Positions 43,001 through 52,770 of a DNA stretch of 64,000 bases are shown piece after piece. The stretch is from Desulfonatronum thioautotrophicum. GTDB lineage: Bacteria; Desulfobacterota; Desulfovibrionia; Desulfovibrionales; Desulfonatronaceae. The number at the start of each line of letters is the position of its first letter. The stretch's first letter is position 1. The stretch spans positions 1 to 64,000 of the forward strand of contig NZ_JYNO01000004.1 in the NCBI RefSeq assembly GCF_000934745.1, given 5' to 3'. The notes under the pieces were generated by a model. The model was given only the letters and a program-made list of their open reading frames with translations, had not been told where the DNA came from and did no database searches. Made by a program: the position numbers and the translations under genes.

Positions 43001-43132
43001 CTGGCTTTTTGACGGTGCCGGTCCGGACTGTATTTCTTGAGCAGCCTTTTCAGTTCATACCCGGACCTTGTTCGTCGTCATAGACCGGTATGATTTGGAT
43101 GGAGTGGATTTTAATAAATAAATGGAGTGGTT

Positions 43133-44389
43133 GTGTTCAGTTTTATCCATGCCGCGGATATTCATCTGGATAGCCCCTTACGGGGTGTGGAGGTGCCGGA
43201 AGAGGTGGTGCGGGAGGAAATCCGGGGGGCCACGCGCCGGGCGTTCGATAATCTGGTGGACCTGGCGCTGCGGGAGCAGGTGGCCTTCATTGTCCTGGCC
43301 GGTGACCTGTTTGACGGGGACTGGAAGGACTTCAACTCCGGATTGTACTTTACCCAGCGGATGGCCCGGTTGCGGGAGGCCGGGGTCCAGGTGTTTCTTG
43401 TCGCGGGCAACCATGACGCGGTCAGCCATGTCAGCAAAGCCATGAGCCTGCCGGACAATGTCAGCGTTTTTTCCTCCCGCAGGGCGCAAACACGCAGGGT
43501 GGATTCCCTGCAGGTGGCCATTCATGGCCAGGGGTACGCCGCGCGGGCCGTTTCCGAGGATTTGAGTCGGGCCTACCCGTCGCCGGTGGAGGGCTTTTTC
43601 AACATCGGCCTGTTGCATACCGCCCTGACCGGACGGGAGGGGCACGAGCCGTACGCTCCATGTACGGTGGATGGATTGCGGGCCAAGGGGTACGACTACT
43701 GGGCACTGGGCCATGTGCATCGGCGGGAAGTGGTTTTTTCGGAAGACCCCTGGATCGTTTTTCCTGGAAACATCCAGGGGCGGACGATCCGGGAAACCGG
43801 GGCCAAAGGCTGTACCCTGGTTACGGTCAGTGACGGACGGGTCAGCCGGGTGGAGCATGTGGATCTGGATGTGTTGCGCTGGGACCTGTGTCGCGTGGAC
43901 GTGTCCGGATTGCGTGGGCAGGAGGAAATTCTGGAAAGCATCCGCGACCAGCTCCATGCTGTGTTGCAGGGCAGTGACGGTCGGCCGGTCGTGACTCGGT
44001 TGGAACTGCATGGTGCAACCCCGATGCATCAGCGGATACAAGCCGGCCCGGCGCACTGGGAGGAGGCGTTGCGCACGTTGGCCGCGGATCTGGGCGGGGA
44101 TGATCTGTATTTGGAAAAAGTCCGTCTGCGCACCAGGGAACATCTGGATCTGGGCACGCTGGTCCAGAGTAATGAGGCGCTGGGTGGACTGGTTGCCGGC
44201 CTGCAAGGTCTGGAGCTGGATGCCGATGGGCTGCGGATGCTTGATCCGGAACTGGAGGCGTTTTTGAACAAGCTGCCCACGGAACTGCTCATCGGCGACG
44301 ATGCTTTTGCCCCAACTGATCCGTCGCAGTGGATGGAAATCCGGGAAGATGTCAAAAATCTGCTGATCGCCCAACTGTTGAAGACGTAA
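43133..44389 (+). CDS. YhaO/SbcD-like DNA exonuclease
   Basis: A 418-residue metallophosphoesterase. I choose GTG at 43133 (VFSFIHAADIHLDSPL), with GGAG five to six bases before it. Metal motifs: HAADIHLDSP, IVLAGDLFDGDWKDF, LVAGNHDAVSHVSKAM, IGLLHTAL and ALGHVHRREVV. The layout is the YhaO/SbcD/Mre11 type, and the usual partner YhaN is next. The pair probably cuts DNA ends or hairpins. No frame problems. Confidence 0.85.
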   Translation: MFSFIHAADIHLDSPLRGVEVPEEVVREEIRGATRRAFDNLVDLALREQVAFIVLAGDLFDGDWKDFNSGLYFTQRMARLREAGVQVFLVAGNHDAVSHVSKAMSLPDNVSVFSSRRAQTRRVDSLQVAIHGQGYAARAVSEDLSRAYPSPVEGFFNIGLLHTALTGREGHEPYAPCTVDGLRAKGYDYWALGHVHRREVVFSEDPWIVFPGNIQGRTIRETGAKGCTLVTVSDGRVSRVEHVDLDVLRWDLCRVDVSGLRGQEEILESIRDQLHAVLQGSDGRPVVTRLELHGATPMHQRIQAGPAHWEEALRTLAADLGGDDLYLEKVRLRTREHLDLGTLVQSNEALGGLVAGLQGLELDADGLRMLDPELEAFLNKLPTELLIGDDAFAPTDPSQWMEIREDVKNLLIAQLLKT

Positions 44390-44456
44390 GGGCGATTCGC
44401 GGTTTTCCGTTGTTTTCCTCCCCAGACTCTTCCTTCCCTGCATCAGGAGCTGAACC

Positions 44457-47400
44457 ATGAAAATTCATCGCCTGGAACTTGCGGCATATGGCCATTTTAC
44501 GGGCCATTGTCTGGATTTTTCCTCATCAAAACCCGGACTTCATGTGGTTTACGGGGCCAACGAGGCCGGCAAAAGTACCGCACTGCGGGCTATTCGCGCC
44601 CTGCTTTACGGTATTGAAGCCAGAACCACGGACAATTTTCAGCATGAGTACAAAAACCTGTTGATTGGCGGAACGCTGCAAAACCGGGATGGCCGGGAAC
44701 TGGTCTTTCGGCGGCGCAAGCGCAATGTGGGCGACCTGCTGGACACGGACCACCAGGTGATTGACCAGCGTGTTCTGGATGATTTTCTGCATGGAATTGA
44801 TGAATCCCTGTTCGCCACCCTGTTCGGGATCGATCACGAAACACTGGTCTCCGGAGGCAAGGCCATACTGGAACAACAGGGAGACGTGGGCCAGGCCCTC
44901 TTTTCCGCCGGTGTCGGGCTGGCCTCGCTGCACGGGATCATATCCCGGTTGGAGCAGGAGAGCGCGGAGTTATTCAAGTTCAGTGGCAGCAAGCCGGAAT
45001 TGAATCAGGCCATCAAGCGCCACGCGGAGCTGAAATCAGCGCTGCGCAGCCTTTGTCTGGCTGGCAGTGAATGGAAAAAACAAAAACGGGCCTTTGATGC
45101 GCTCTCGGAACAATTGGCCGAAACTGAGCGGATCAGGCAGTCCGTGCGCACCGATTTGGAGCGCCTGCAACGCTTGCAGCGCGCGTTGCCGCACATGGCC
45201 AAGCGGGATCAACTGCGGGAGGTTGGCATGGCATTGGCCGATGTCGCCCATCTCCCTGGTGATTTTGGGATGCGGGTGCAGCAGGCGTTGGAGCAGAACA
45301 GGGGGGCCGCGCAAAAGCAACAGGAAGCGCTGTCCCGGCATGCCCGCCTGGAGCAGCGTCTGGTTGGAAGCCCGGTTCGCGAGGACATCCTGGACCAGGC
45401 CGAGAGCATTGACGCCCTGCACAAGCAGCTGGGCATGATCCACCAGGCTCGCCGGGACCGCCCCGGTCTGCATGCCGATCTGCTCGGAATGCGGACCGAG
45501 GCGGAGATCCTGTTGGCCCAGGCCGCCCCGGCCCTGTCCCTGGACCATCGTGACGAAATCAAGCATTTGCTGACCCGACGCCAAACCATTCTCGGCCTGG
45601 GCAACCGGATGACCGGGTTGATGGCCGCTGTTGAGCAGGCCCAGAGTTTCCTCCAGGAGACGGCAACGGCTCTGGAAACCGTGGAAATCGCCTTGCTCCA
45701 GCTACCGGAGATCCCGGACTTGGACGGGTTGTCCACTGCCGTTCGTCTGGCTCAGAAAGCTGGAGATCTGGACAGCCGACTGCGCAAGCTGGACATGGAT
45801 GCCCTGCTGCTCAGACAGGCGGCGGCCGCCGACATGGCCCGCGTCGGCCTGTGGGCCGGAGAGCCGGAGAGCCTTGCGGATCGTTCCTTGCCGACAACCG
45901 AGAGCATTGACCGGTTCGTGGATTCGTTCAAGGAGGTGGCCGACGACCAAAAGGCCGCGGCGGCGCAGCGCCTTGCCCTTCAGGAGGATCTGGACCGTGT
46001 GCGGCATGATATCGCGGTCATCGAGCAAACCGGTACGGTGGTCACCGAGGAGGAACTGCTTCGATGTCGGGCGGATCGCGACCAGGGCTGGCGGCTGATT
46101 CGCCGCGTCTGGCTGGACGGGGACGATCCCCAGGGAGAAATCCTTGCCTATGCCGGAAACATGGGTCTGCCCGAGGCTTTTGAAGCCGGGGTGCAGGCGG
46201 CTGATGACGCCGCGGACCATCTGCGCCTGGCGGCGGAACGGGTCCATCAGTTCGTCTCCAAACGGGCCGAAGCCCGCAAGTTGCAAGACCAGCTGGCCCG
46301 GGCGGAATCGGAAGCTGCCCGGCTTGAGGCAAAACAGTGCCAAATCGAGGCCCAGTGGTGGGAACTTTGGGAGCCTCTGGACCTGCGGCCGCGGCCTCCC
46401 CGGGAGATGCGGGTCTGGCTGGAGCAGTGTCTGGAGAGCCGTCGCAAGATCCTGGAAGCCCGGAAAGCAATGGCTGAAAAAGTTTCGGTTTGCGATCTGC
46501 GCCAGGGCCTGCTGATCCGTTTGGCGTCGGAACTGCGTCGACTGAACCGTCCTTACCCGGAGACTGCCTCAAAGACAGCAGCGGAAACAGCCCCGGAAAC
46601 AGCCCCGGAGAATGCATCGGATACCGGCACGGAGGCTTACACGGATACCGGTGGAGAATTGGCCCCGCTGCTTACCTTTGCGGAGCAGCATCTGGCATCC
46701 AGCAAGGCACTGCAGGACCAATCCGCGCGCCTGGAAGCAGAGCGCACCCGGCTTGTCCGGGCCAAGACCCAGGCCGATTCAAACCTGGCCGATTGCAAGG
46801 AAAAGGTTGCCGCCTGGCAGCAGCGCTGGTCCGAAGCCCTGGCCGGGTTCGGATTGTCGATGGAGACCTCTCCGGACGAAGCGGCCACTGTCCTGGACGC
46901 CTTGGGCACCGGTCTGGCCAAAATCAATCAGGCCGATCAGTATGCCCGACGGATCGCGGACATAGATGCATCGGTGAAGCAGTTCGAGACTGCGGTCCAG
47001 GCCCTGATCGACTCCATTACAGCCCCTGAATTGGAGGGCCTGCCCATGGATCAGGCCGTGGTCAAACTCCAATCCCTGCTCAAGCAGGCCAGCTCGCAAA
47101 AGACGATACTGGAGAAACAGCTCGCTGATCTGGAAAGCCTGGATGAGGATATCCGCCAGGCCCGGAACAGCCTGGAAACCACCGAAGCGCAACTTGCCGA
47201 ATTGCGTCGGATGGCCAAGGTGGAGGACAATGACGGGCTGCAGGATGCCCGACAACGTTTTGAGCAGTGGTTGAGCACACGCACCGAGCTGGACCGGCAC
47301 GAAGAAACATTGCTGGAGATTGCCGAGGGAGTGGCTCTGGAAGATCTGGAGCAGCAACGCACCGAGGTGGACCCGGACACCCTGCCGGGACGCATTGAAT

Positions 47401-48086
47401 CCTTGCGCAGACAAATCTCCACTGAACTTGAGCCACGGATCAGACAGCTCTCCGAGCAGAAAGGCGAGGCGCGCAGTGAATTGCAGCGTATGGACGGCGG
47501 TGACGCGGCTGCGGCCAAGGAAACGGAAATCCAGATCGCCCTGGCCAGAGTGCGCCGCTTGGCGGATCGATACATCCGCGTCCGGCTTTCCGCGCTTTTG
47601 CTCAAGCAGGAAGTCGAACAATATCGCCGGAAAAATCAAGGCCCGATCTTGACCATCGCCTCCCGCTATTTTGCCGCATTGACCTTGAATTCCTTTTCCG
47701 GACTGCGCTCGGATGTCGACGACAAGGGGAGCCCGGTCCTGGTGGGCGTCTGCGCGGACGGGAGCATGAAAACCGTCGCGGAGATGAGTTTCGGTACCCG
47801 GGACCAGCTCTATCTGGCGTTGCGCCTGGCAACACTCGAATGGCGACTGGAATCCCATGAGCCGATGCCCTTGATCGCCGACGACATCCTCATCAATTTT
47901 GACGATCAACGGACCGAGGCCACGCTGCGCGCCCTGGCCGATCTGGGCAGGCACAACCAGGTCATCCTCTTTACCCACCACGGCTGGGTTGTGGAAAAGG
48001 CCAAGACCCTGAGCCGCTCCGACCTGGGAGACGACCAGGCATCCGACCTTGTCCGCATTCACAGCCTGGAAGCCCAAACAGGCTGA
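44457..48086 (+). CDS. YhaN/SbcC-like AAA ATPase with coiled coils
   Basis: A 1209-residue SMC/Rad50-like protein. Walker A is GANEAGKSTALRAIRALLYG near residue 36. Long coiled coils rich in E, Q and L fill residues ~180-1000 (with a tandem stretch TAAETAPETAPENA near 705 that looks like a short codon repeat). The C-terminus has the signature LRLATLEWRLES, Walker B PLIADDILINFDDQRTEATL and D-loop/H-loop FTHHGW. It likely drives the adjacent YhaO exonuclease. There is 67 bases between the two genes. Confidence 0.85.
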   Translation: MKIHRLELAAYGHFTGHCLDFSSSKPGLHVVYGANEAGKSTALRAIRALLYGIEARTTDNFQHEYKNLLIGGTLQNRDGRELVFRRRKRNVGDLLDTDHQVIDQRVLDDFLHGIDESLFATLFGIDHETLVSGGKAILEQQGDVGQALFSAGVGLASLHGIISRLEQESAELFKFSGSKPELNQAIKRHAELKSALRSLCLAGSEWKKQKRAFDALSEQLAETERIRQSVRTDLERLQRLQRALPHMAKRDQLREVGMALADVAHLPGDFGMRVQQALEQNRGAAQKQQEALSRHARLEQRLVGSPVREDILDQAESIDALHKQLGMIHQARRDRPGLHADLLGMRTEAEILLAQAAPALSLDHRDEIKHLLTRRQTILGLGNRMTGLMAAVEQAQSFLQETATALETVEIALLQLPEIPDLDGLSTAVRLAQKAGDLDSRLRKLDMDALLLRQAAAADMARVGLWAGEPESLADRSLPTTESIDRFVDSFKEVADDQKAAAAQRLALQEDLDRVRHDIAVIEQTGTVVTEEELLRCRADRDQGWRLIRRVWLDGDDPQGEILAYAGNMGLPEAFEAGVQAADDAADHLRLAAERVHQFVSKRAEARKLQDQLARAESEAARLEAKQCQIEAQWWELWEPLDLRPRPPREMRVWLEQCLESRRKILEARKAMAEKVSVCDLRQGLLIRLASELRRLNRPYPETASKTAAETAPETAPENASDTGTEAYTDTGGELAPLLTFAEQHLASSKALQDQSARLEAERTRLVRAKTQADSNLADCKEKVAAWQQRWSEALAGFGLSMETSPDEAATVLDALGTGLAKINQADQYARRIADIDASVKQFETAVQALIDSITAPELEGLPMDQAVVKLQSLLKQASSQKTILEKQLADLESLDEDIRQARNSLETTEAQLAELRRMAKVEDNDGLQDARQRFEQWLSTRTELDRHEETLLEIAEGVALEDLEQQRTEVDPDTLPGRIESLRRQISTELEPRIRQLSEQKGEARSELQRMDGGDAAAAKETEIQIALARVRRLADRYIRVRLSALLLKQEVEQYRRKNQGPILTIASRYFAALTLNSFSGLRSDVDDKGSPVLVGVCADGSMKTVAEMSFGTRDQLYLALRLATLEWRLESHEPMPLIADDILINFDDQRTEATLRALADLGRHNQVILFTHHGWVVEKAKTLSRSDLGDDQASDLVRIHSLEAQTG

Positions 48087-48286
48087 GTTCCTCTTCTTGC
48101 CAGCCTGTTTCGGTACTGGCAGAGAAGTGGTCCAGAAATCTGAATCAGTCAATGATCCATTCTGTGCCATCCGGACGGTGAGGAGCGGATTGCCGGACCC
48201 TTTTGAAAGGGCTATTGCTCCCCTCAACGCCGCGCAGCGTTCGCAATTTGTCAGTACGTGTTTCGTTCAAAGAATACGATCAGGAG

Positions 48287-49222
48287 ATGACTGATCCGGA
48301 CATGCCGACCAATCCACCAATCATAGAAGCCCGCAATCTACGCAAAGTATTCGGGAAATTCACCGCCGTGGACGATCTCAGCTTTCGTGTGGAAAAGGGA
48401 GAGTTTTTTGGAGTCCTTGGCCCCAACGGGGCGGGAAAGACCACAGCTATTCGGATGATTTACGGATTTTCCCCCCTTTCCGCCGGTTCCATGCGGGTTT
48501 TTGGTCACGACATTAGGCAAGGGTGGCGGGAAATTCGGTCCCGGTTGGGAGTTTGTCAGCAGGAGAACACCCTGGATCCGGATCTGACCGTGGAGCAGAA
48601 TTTGCTGGTTTTTGCCGGGTATTATGCCCTGCCCAGGGTTGTTGCCGGACGGCGGACCCGGGCATTGCTCTCGTACTTTGCCCTGGAGCACAAGAAAGAA
48701 GCCAAAGTCGGTGATCTGTCCGGTGGCATGGCCCGGCGGCTGATGTTGGCCCGGGCCCTGATCAACGAGCCGGAACTGGTCATTCTGGATGAACCGACCA
48801 CCGGGTTGGATCCGCAGTCCCGGCATCAGGTCTGGGACAAATTGCGGGAACTCCGGGGGCGGGGGCTGACCATGCTCCTGACCACCCATTACATGGAGGA
48901 GGCCGCATGGCTCTGCGATCGCCTGATCATCGTGGATCACGGCAAGATTCTCGTGGAGGGGACCCCCCGGGCGCTGATCCGGGAACATGCCGGGGATTCG
49001 GTGGTGGAAGTGGAAACGCCCTCAGCGGCGCTGCGGGAATTTACCCGGTCGCAGAATCTGCAGCATGACGATCTGGGCAACCGGCTGATCATCTACAATA
49101 CCCTGGGAGCGGACCTGGAGCATCGGCTGCGGGAAGCGTTCTGCGACCAGACCTGCACGTTTCGCCAGGGATCCTTGGAAGACGTCTTTCTGCGCTTGAC
49201 AGGAAGGGGGTTGCGGGAGTGA
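48287..49222 (+). CDS. ABC-2 type exporter, ATP-binding subunit (NodI-like)
   Basis: A 311-residue ATPase. Start at ATG 48287 (MTDPDMPTNPPIIEARNLRK), with AGGAG right upstream; an ATG 15 bases later is possible. Walker A is GPNGAGKTTAIRM, Q-loop CQQENTLDP, signature LSGGMARRLMLARAL, Walker B LVILDEPTTGLDPQSRHQVW and H-loop TTHYMEEAAWL. The NodI/DrrA group exports lipids, drugs or oligosaccharides with an ABC-2 permease, which is the next gene (four-base overlap). Confidence 0.9.
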   Translation: MTDPDMPTNPPIIEARNLRKVFGKFTAVDDLSFRVEKGEFFGVLGPNGAGKTTAIRMIYGFSPLSAGSMRVFGHDIRQGWREIRSRLGVCQQENTLDPDLTVEQNLLVFAGYYALPRVVAGRRTRALLSYFALEHKKEAKVGDLSGGMARRLMLARALINEPELVILDEPTTGLDPQSRHQVWDKLRELRGRGLTMLLTTHYMEEAAWLCDRLIIVDHGKILVEGTPRALIREHAGDSVVEVETPSAALREFTRSQNLQHDDLGNRLIIYNTLGADLEHRLREAFCDQTCTFRQGSLEDVFLRLTGRGLRE

Positions 49223-50004
49223 GTCGAACTGGAAGGTATTCACCCCGGTTGCTGCGGGTCTGGCAGCGCAATCTGGTGGTCTATCGGCGGATCTGGAAGG
49301 TTAATTTTCTGGTTCCGCTTCTGGAACCGCTGTTTTACCTGTTGGCGTTCGGAATCGGCTTCAGCAGATTGGTGGGAGACGTGATCTACGCCGGTCAGGA
49401 ACTGACCTACGTGGCCTTCATTGCCCCGGCCCTGTTGGCCACGGCGATCATGTTCAATGCCTTTTACGAGACCACCTTTGCCTCGTTTGTGCGCATGTAC
49501 TATCAGAAGACGTTCGACGCCATGCTCTCCACGCCGTTGTCCCTGGAGGAGGTCATCACCGCGGAAATTCTCTGGGGCGCGACCAAGTCGGTTCTGGCCG
49601 CGGGACTGATGTTGGTGGTCATCGCCCTGTTCGGGCTGGTTCGCCTGCCGGAAGGACTCTGGGTTCTGCCTTTGGCCTTTTTGGGGGGCATGGCGTTCGG
49701 GGCGGTGGGCATGTACTTCACCGGCATCACCCCGACCATCGACATGTTCAATCTGCCGATCTTCCTGTTCGTCACGCCGCTTTTTCTGTTCAGCGGGACC
49801 TTCTTTCCCGTGGCCGGACTGCCGGTCTGGGCTCAGATTGTTGCCTGGGCCTCTCCATTGTACCATCTCGTGGAACTCTCCAGATGGGCGGTCATGGGCC
49901 GGATGGAGAGCTCAGCCCTTATCAGCCTGGGCTATTTACTGCTTTTCAGCGGGGTGTTTTTCGGGCTGGCGGTTCGGGCCATGCGGCGGCGATTGATCAA
50001 ATAG
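49219..50004 (+). CDS. ABC-2 type exporter, permease (NodJ-like)
   Basis: A 261-residue protein starting with GTG at 49219 (VSRTGRYSPRLLRVWQRNLV). Six membrane segments with the ABC-2 pattern: LEPLFYLLAFGIGFSRLVGD, YVAFIAPALLATAIMFNAFY, YETTFASFVRMYYQKTFDAM, LVPL-type turns and NLPIFLFVTPLFLFSGTFFP followed by VAGLPVWAQIV. The 'F-S-G-T-F-F-P' stretch is typical of NodJ. Substrate unknown. Confidence 0.9.
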   Translation: MSRTGRYSPRLLRVWQRNLVVYRRIWKVNFLVPLLEPLFYLLAFGIGFSRLVGDVIYAGQELTYVAFIAPALLATAIMFNAFYETTFASFVRMYYQKTFDAMLSTPLSLEEVITAEILWGATKSVLAAGLMLVVIALFGLVRLPEGLWVLPLAFLGGMAFGAVGMYFTGITPTIDMFNLPIFLFVTPLFLFSGTFFPVAGLPVWAQIVAWASPLYHLVELSRWAVMGRMESSALISLGYLLLFSGVFFGLAVRAMRRRLIK

Positions 50005-50059
50005 ACACGAGGGCGAGTGCTCCGTGCCGGGGCGTTCCAACACGCATCCTTGCGCATTC

Positions 50060-51661
50060 TCAGGCATCCGTGCGCAGCTCGGCCTTGCGTTTTCTGGCCT
50101 TGACCCGCTGGACCGAAACCATGGCATCCAGTTCAAACTTGGCGACCTTGTAGCCCATCTGGCGTTGGGTCAGCCCCAGTTCCTTGGCGGCCCGGGCCTG
50201 GATCCAGTCATTGCGGCGCAGGGCCGCGATGACTTCCCGTTTTTCCATTTCCCGGAGCAGAGCCGGCTTGTCCGCCGCCACGGGCTGCTCCATTTTGGGA
50301 GCGGACCCGGCCGGGGTTTCCGCCCCTCCGGCAGCTGCGCGGGGAGAGAGGTAGGGCTGGATCAATTCCGGCTGGATACGGTCCAGCTCACTGAGGATGA
50401 CCAGTCGCTCAATCAGGTTTTCCATTTCCCGGACATTGCCGGGCCAGTCGTAATTCTTGAGCAGCTCCAGAGCCTCCATGGAGAAGTGGATTTCCCGGTC
50501 GTATTCCCGACTGACTTTGCGCAGGAAGTGGATCAGCAGACCCTCGATGTCTTCCTTGCGTTCCCGCAGGGCCGGTGTATGGATGGGGAAGACGTTCAGC
50601 CGGTAGTAAAGATCCGGCCGAAAGGCACCCTGGTCGGACAATTTTTCCAGATCCTTGTTCGTCGCAGCCAGAATACGCACGTTGACCTTGCGCGTCTTGT
50701 TGCTGCCCAGGCGCTCGAATTCCTTTTCCTGGATGAACCGGAGCAGTTTGGCCTGAAGCCCCAAGGGCAGCTCGCCGACTTCATCCAGAAAGATGGTCCC
50801 CTTGTCCGCCTCTTCAAATTTGCCCGGCTTGGTGCCCATGGCTCCGGTAAAGGCTCCCTTTTCAAAGCCGAACAGTTCGGACTCCAGCAGGTTTTCCGGG
50901 ATGGAGGCGCAGTTGACCTTGATGAACGGGAAGTTTTTCCGTTCCGACAAATCGTGGATGATCTGGCCGATCAAGGTCTTTCCGGTACCGGATTCGCCCT
51001 GGAGCAGGACCGTGGCCTTTGTCGGAGCGACCCGTTCGATCTGGCGCTGGACCTCCTGCATGGCCAGGCTGCGACCCACGATATACGGTCCATCCGAATT
51101 TTTGAAGACCTTGTAGCGCAGGGAGGCGTTTTCGGCCCGCAGTTCCTGGAACTTCTCGTTGAGGCTGATGAACTGGGCAATCAGTACGGCCACGACCTGG
51201 AGAAATTCGATGTCTTCCTGGGAGGAAACATGATCCTCGAAAAGCCGGTCCACGTTCAATACCCCGATGGCCTGTCCCTGGAGCATGATCGGAACGCCGA
51301 TGAAGGTCAGGTGCTGCTTTTCCAGAGTTCGGGACTGGGTCTTGTTGAGAAACAGGGGTTCCTTGCGGATGTCCGGAATGGCGTAGGGCTTGCCGGTCTG
51401 GAAGATCTTGCCGGTTACCCCTTCGTCCAGACGATACACACCGCGGCGCATCTCCTCCTGGCTCATGCCGTGGGACGCGGTGATAAACAGCATGCCGGTC
51501 TTGCGATCCAACAGAGTCACCGTGGCCCGCTTCATGCTCAAGGTGTCCGAGAGAATTCGCAAGACCTCGATGAGGGTATTTTCCAGGTCAGGGAGGTTGG
51601 CGATGATTTCGCTGATACTGGATAAGACTTTTAACTTGAGGTCTCTGGTATCTAAAGGCAT
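50060..51661 (-). CDS. NifA-type sigma-54 activator with GAF domain
   Basis: A 533-residue activator. Residues ~20-170 form a GAF domain (LDRKTGMLFITASHGMSQEE, GVPIMLQGQAIGVLNVDRLF). The AAA+ domain holds Walker A GESGTGKTLIG, the sigma-54 contact loop ELFGFEKGAFTGAMGTKPGK (GAFTGA), Walker B GTIFLDEVGELP and RPDLYYRLNVFPI. The C-terminus is a helix-turn-helix (NDWIQARAAKELGLTQRQMG). The whole architecture equals NifA, but no nif genes are in the window. The linker before the HTH has a cluster of prolines and alanines and no C-x(4)-C motif, so the oxygen sensing type differs from rhizobial NifA. Confidence 0.85.
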   Translation of the reverse strand: MPLDTRDLKLKVLSSISEIIANLPDLENTLIEVLRILSDTLSMKRATVTLLDRKTGMLFITASHGMSQEEMRRGVYRLDEGVTGKIFQTGKPYAIPDIRKEPLFLNKTQSRTLEKQHLTFIGVPIMLQGQAIGVLNVDRLFEDHVSSQEDIEFLQVVAVLIAQFISLNEKFQELRAENASLRYKVFKNSDGPYIVGRSLAMQEVQRQIERVAPTKATVLLQGESGTGKTLIGQIIHDLSERKNFPFIKVNCASIPENLLESELFGFEKGAFTGAMGTKPGKFEEADKGTIFLDEVGELPLGLQAKLLRFIQEKEFERLGSNKTRKVNVRILAATNKDLEKLSDQGAFRPDLYYRLNVFPIHTPALRERKEDIEGLLIHFLRKVSREYDREIHFSMEALELLKNYDWPGNVREMENLIERLVILSELDRIQPELIQPYLSPRAAAGGAETPAGSAPKMEQPVAADKPALLREMEKREVIAALRRNDWIQARAAKELGLTQRQMGYKVAKFELDAMVSVQRVKARKRKAELRTDA

Positions 51662-52046
51662 GCTTCGGGTATCGCAAAAAGTATTCCAAAAAAAAAAAAT
51701 GTATAGTCGATTGAAATTAAATGAAATAAAAGTTGTGCTCGCGTGTCAAATCGGTTTTTCCCAGACAAAAATGCGCATTGGTGTCAAGATGGTTTACGTT
51801 ATTGTAAAGTTTTTTTTAAAGGTGACGTCTGTACCTGGTCACGGCTTTGGGCTAGATTCCCGCTGTTTCGACGGTACCAATCGCGCACATTGAGATATTC
51901 GATCCCCGGAATGCCATGCCGCAGCACCGCCGTGCTGCGTCGCGGCGCCGCTATTCGGCAAGGGCTGGTTTGTTTGTTCAGGTGTTCCAAGACATCGCCA
52001 AAAACGTGACGCTGCCGTTCCTTCAACTCGAGTTGCTCTGAAGCTT
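51662..52046. other. AT-rich then GC-rich intergenic region
   Basis: No gene is supported. It separates two divergently read genes and contains an A-run (51687-51700), a T-run (51810-51817) and, at 51900-51960, a small palindrome-like stretch (GCCGCAGCACCGCCGTGCTGC). A frame on the minus strand at 51799-52026 has no recognised family. Confidence 0.4.
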
Positions 52047-52748
52047 ATGTCTCCGGTGAAATCCATCAACGATCGCTGGGCCAAGCCCACTCTGCCGTCC
52101 ATCATGAGCGGAGTCTTCGTGTTGGCGGTATTGGGAATGCTGCTGGGGATCGGGGCGGCTTTTGACTGGAACGTCGTGCACCTTCAGGCCGCGCAGTGGG
52201 CCAATGCCTGGTGGCTGGTGCCTGTTCTGATTGTTGGCCAGGCCCTGCCCTTTGCCTTTGCCTTGCCGGGTTCATTGATGTTTTTCGTCATTGGACTGCT
52301 GTACGATCCACTGCCAGCAACGGCGATGATCGCAGCAGGCGGTGTCCTGGGCAGCATGGCGGCCTACTGGTTGTCATGGCGCCTTGCGGACAGCTGGGTG
52401 CGGCGTGTTCAGCATCAGCGGCTCTTCCAGTTGCTGCAAAGAAATTCGAATTTCCTGATGCTCTCGGCCATGCGCACCTTCCCAGGGTTTCCCCACTCCG
52501 TTATCAATTACGGCTCCGGACTGCTGCATGTGCCGTGGAAACGATTTATCTTTAGTGCGGCGGTGGGGTATCTGATCAAGGGTCTGCTGTACACGTCCAT
52601 CCTGCACAGTGTGGTTGATGCCGATGAAGCGGCGGATTTGTTCACCCTGGAGGTCTTGTGGCCGCTGGTGGTCTTGGCCGTGCTGTTCGTCGCCGGCTTC
52701 GGGCTGCAGAAATGGTTCGGCGTATCCAAGGCGAGAAACTCCAGTTGA
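52047..52748 (+). CDS. TVP38/TMEM64 family membrane protein
   Basis: A 233-residue membrane protein with five to six helices. The family core is LVPVLIVGQALPFAFALPGS, then LMFFVIGLLYDPLPATAMIA and AAGGVLGSMAAYWLSWRLAD (G-x-x-x-G-x-x-x-x-[FY]), followed by FLMLSAMRTFPGFPHSVINY and GSGLLHVPWKRFIFSAAVGY. The family (SNARE-associated/DedA-related) is thought to act in lipid scrambling or membrane homeostasis. No operon partner is evident; the next gene starts 22 bases on. Confidence 0.8.
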   Translation: MSPVKSINDRWAKPTLPSIMSGVFVLAVLGMLLGIGAAFDWNVVHLQAAQWANAWWLVPVLIVGQALPFAFALPGSLMFFVIGLLYDPLPATAMIAAGGVLGSMAAYWLSWRLADSWVRRVQHQRLFQLLQRNSNFLMLSAMRTFPGFPHSVINYGSGLLHVPWKRFIFSAAVGYLIKGLLYTSILHSVVDADEAADLFTLEVLWPLVVLAVLFVAGFGLQKWFGVSKARNSS

Positions 52749-52770
52749 TCGACTCATGACCGGGGGCACC

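Noticed and set aside
46560-46660. Short repeats of GCGGAAACAGCCCCGGAAAC in the YhaN gene as a mobile repeat
   Set aside because: They keep the reading frame and encode an alanine/glutamate/proline linker in the coiled coil, so they look like a local codon slippage repeat rather than an inserted element.
48075-48113. Terminator after the YhaN gene
   Set aside because: AAACAGGCT and AGCCTGTTT can pair, but the first arm is still inside the coding sequence and no T-run follows, so I do not call it.
51799-52026. A 75-codon minus-strand frame before the TVP38 gene
   Set aside because: No recognised motif, it lies in a region with small palindromes and there is no ribosome binding site; it may be a transposase scrap, but I cannot support that.
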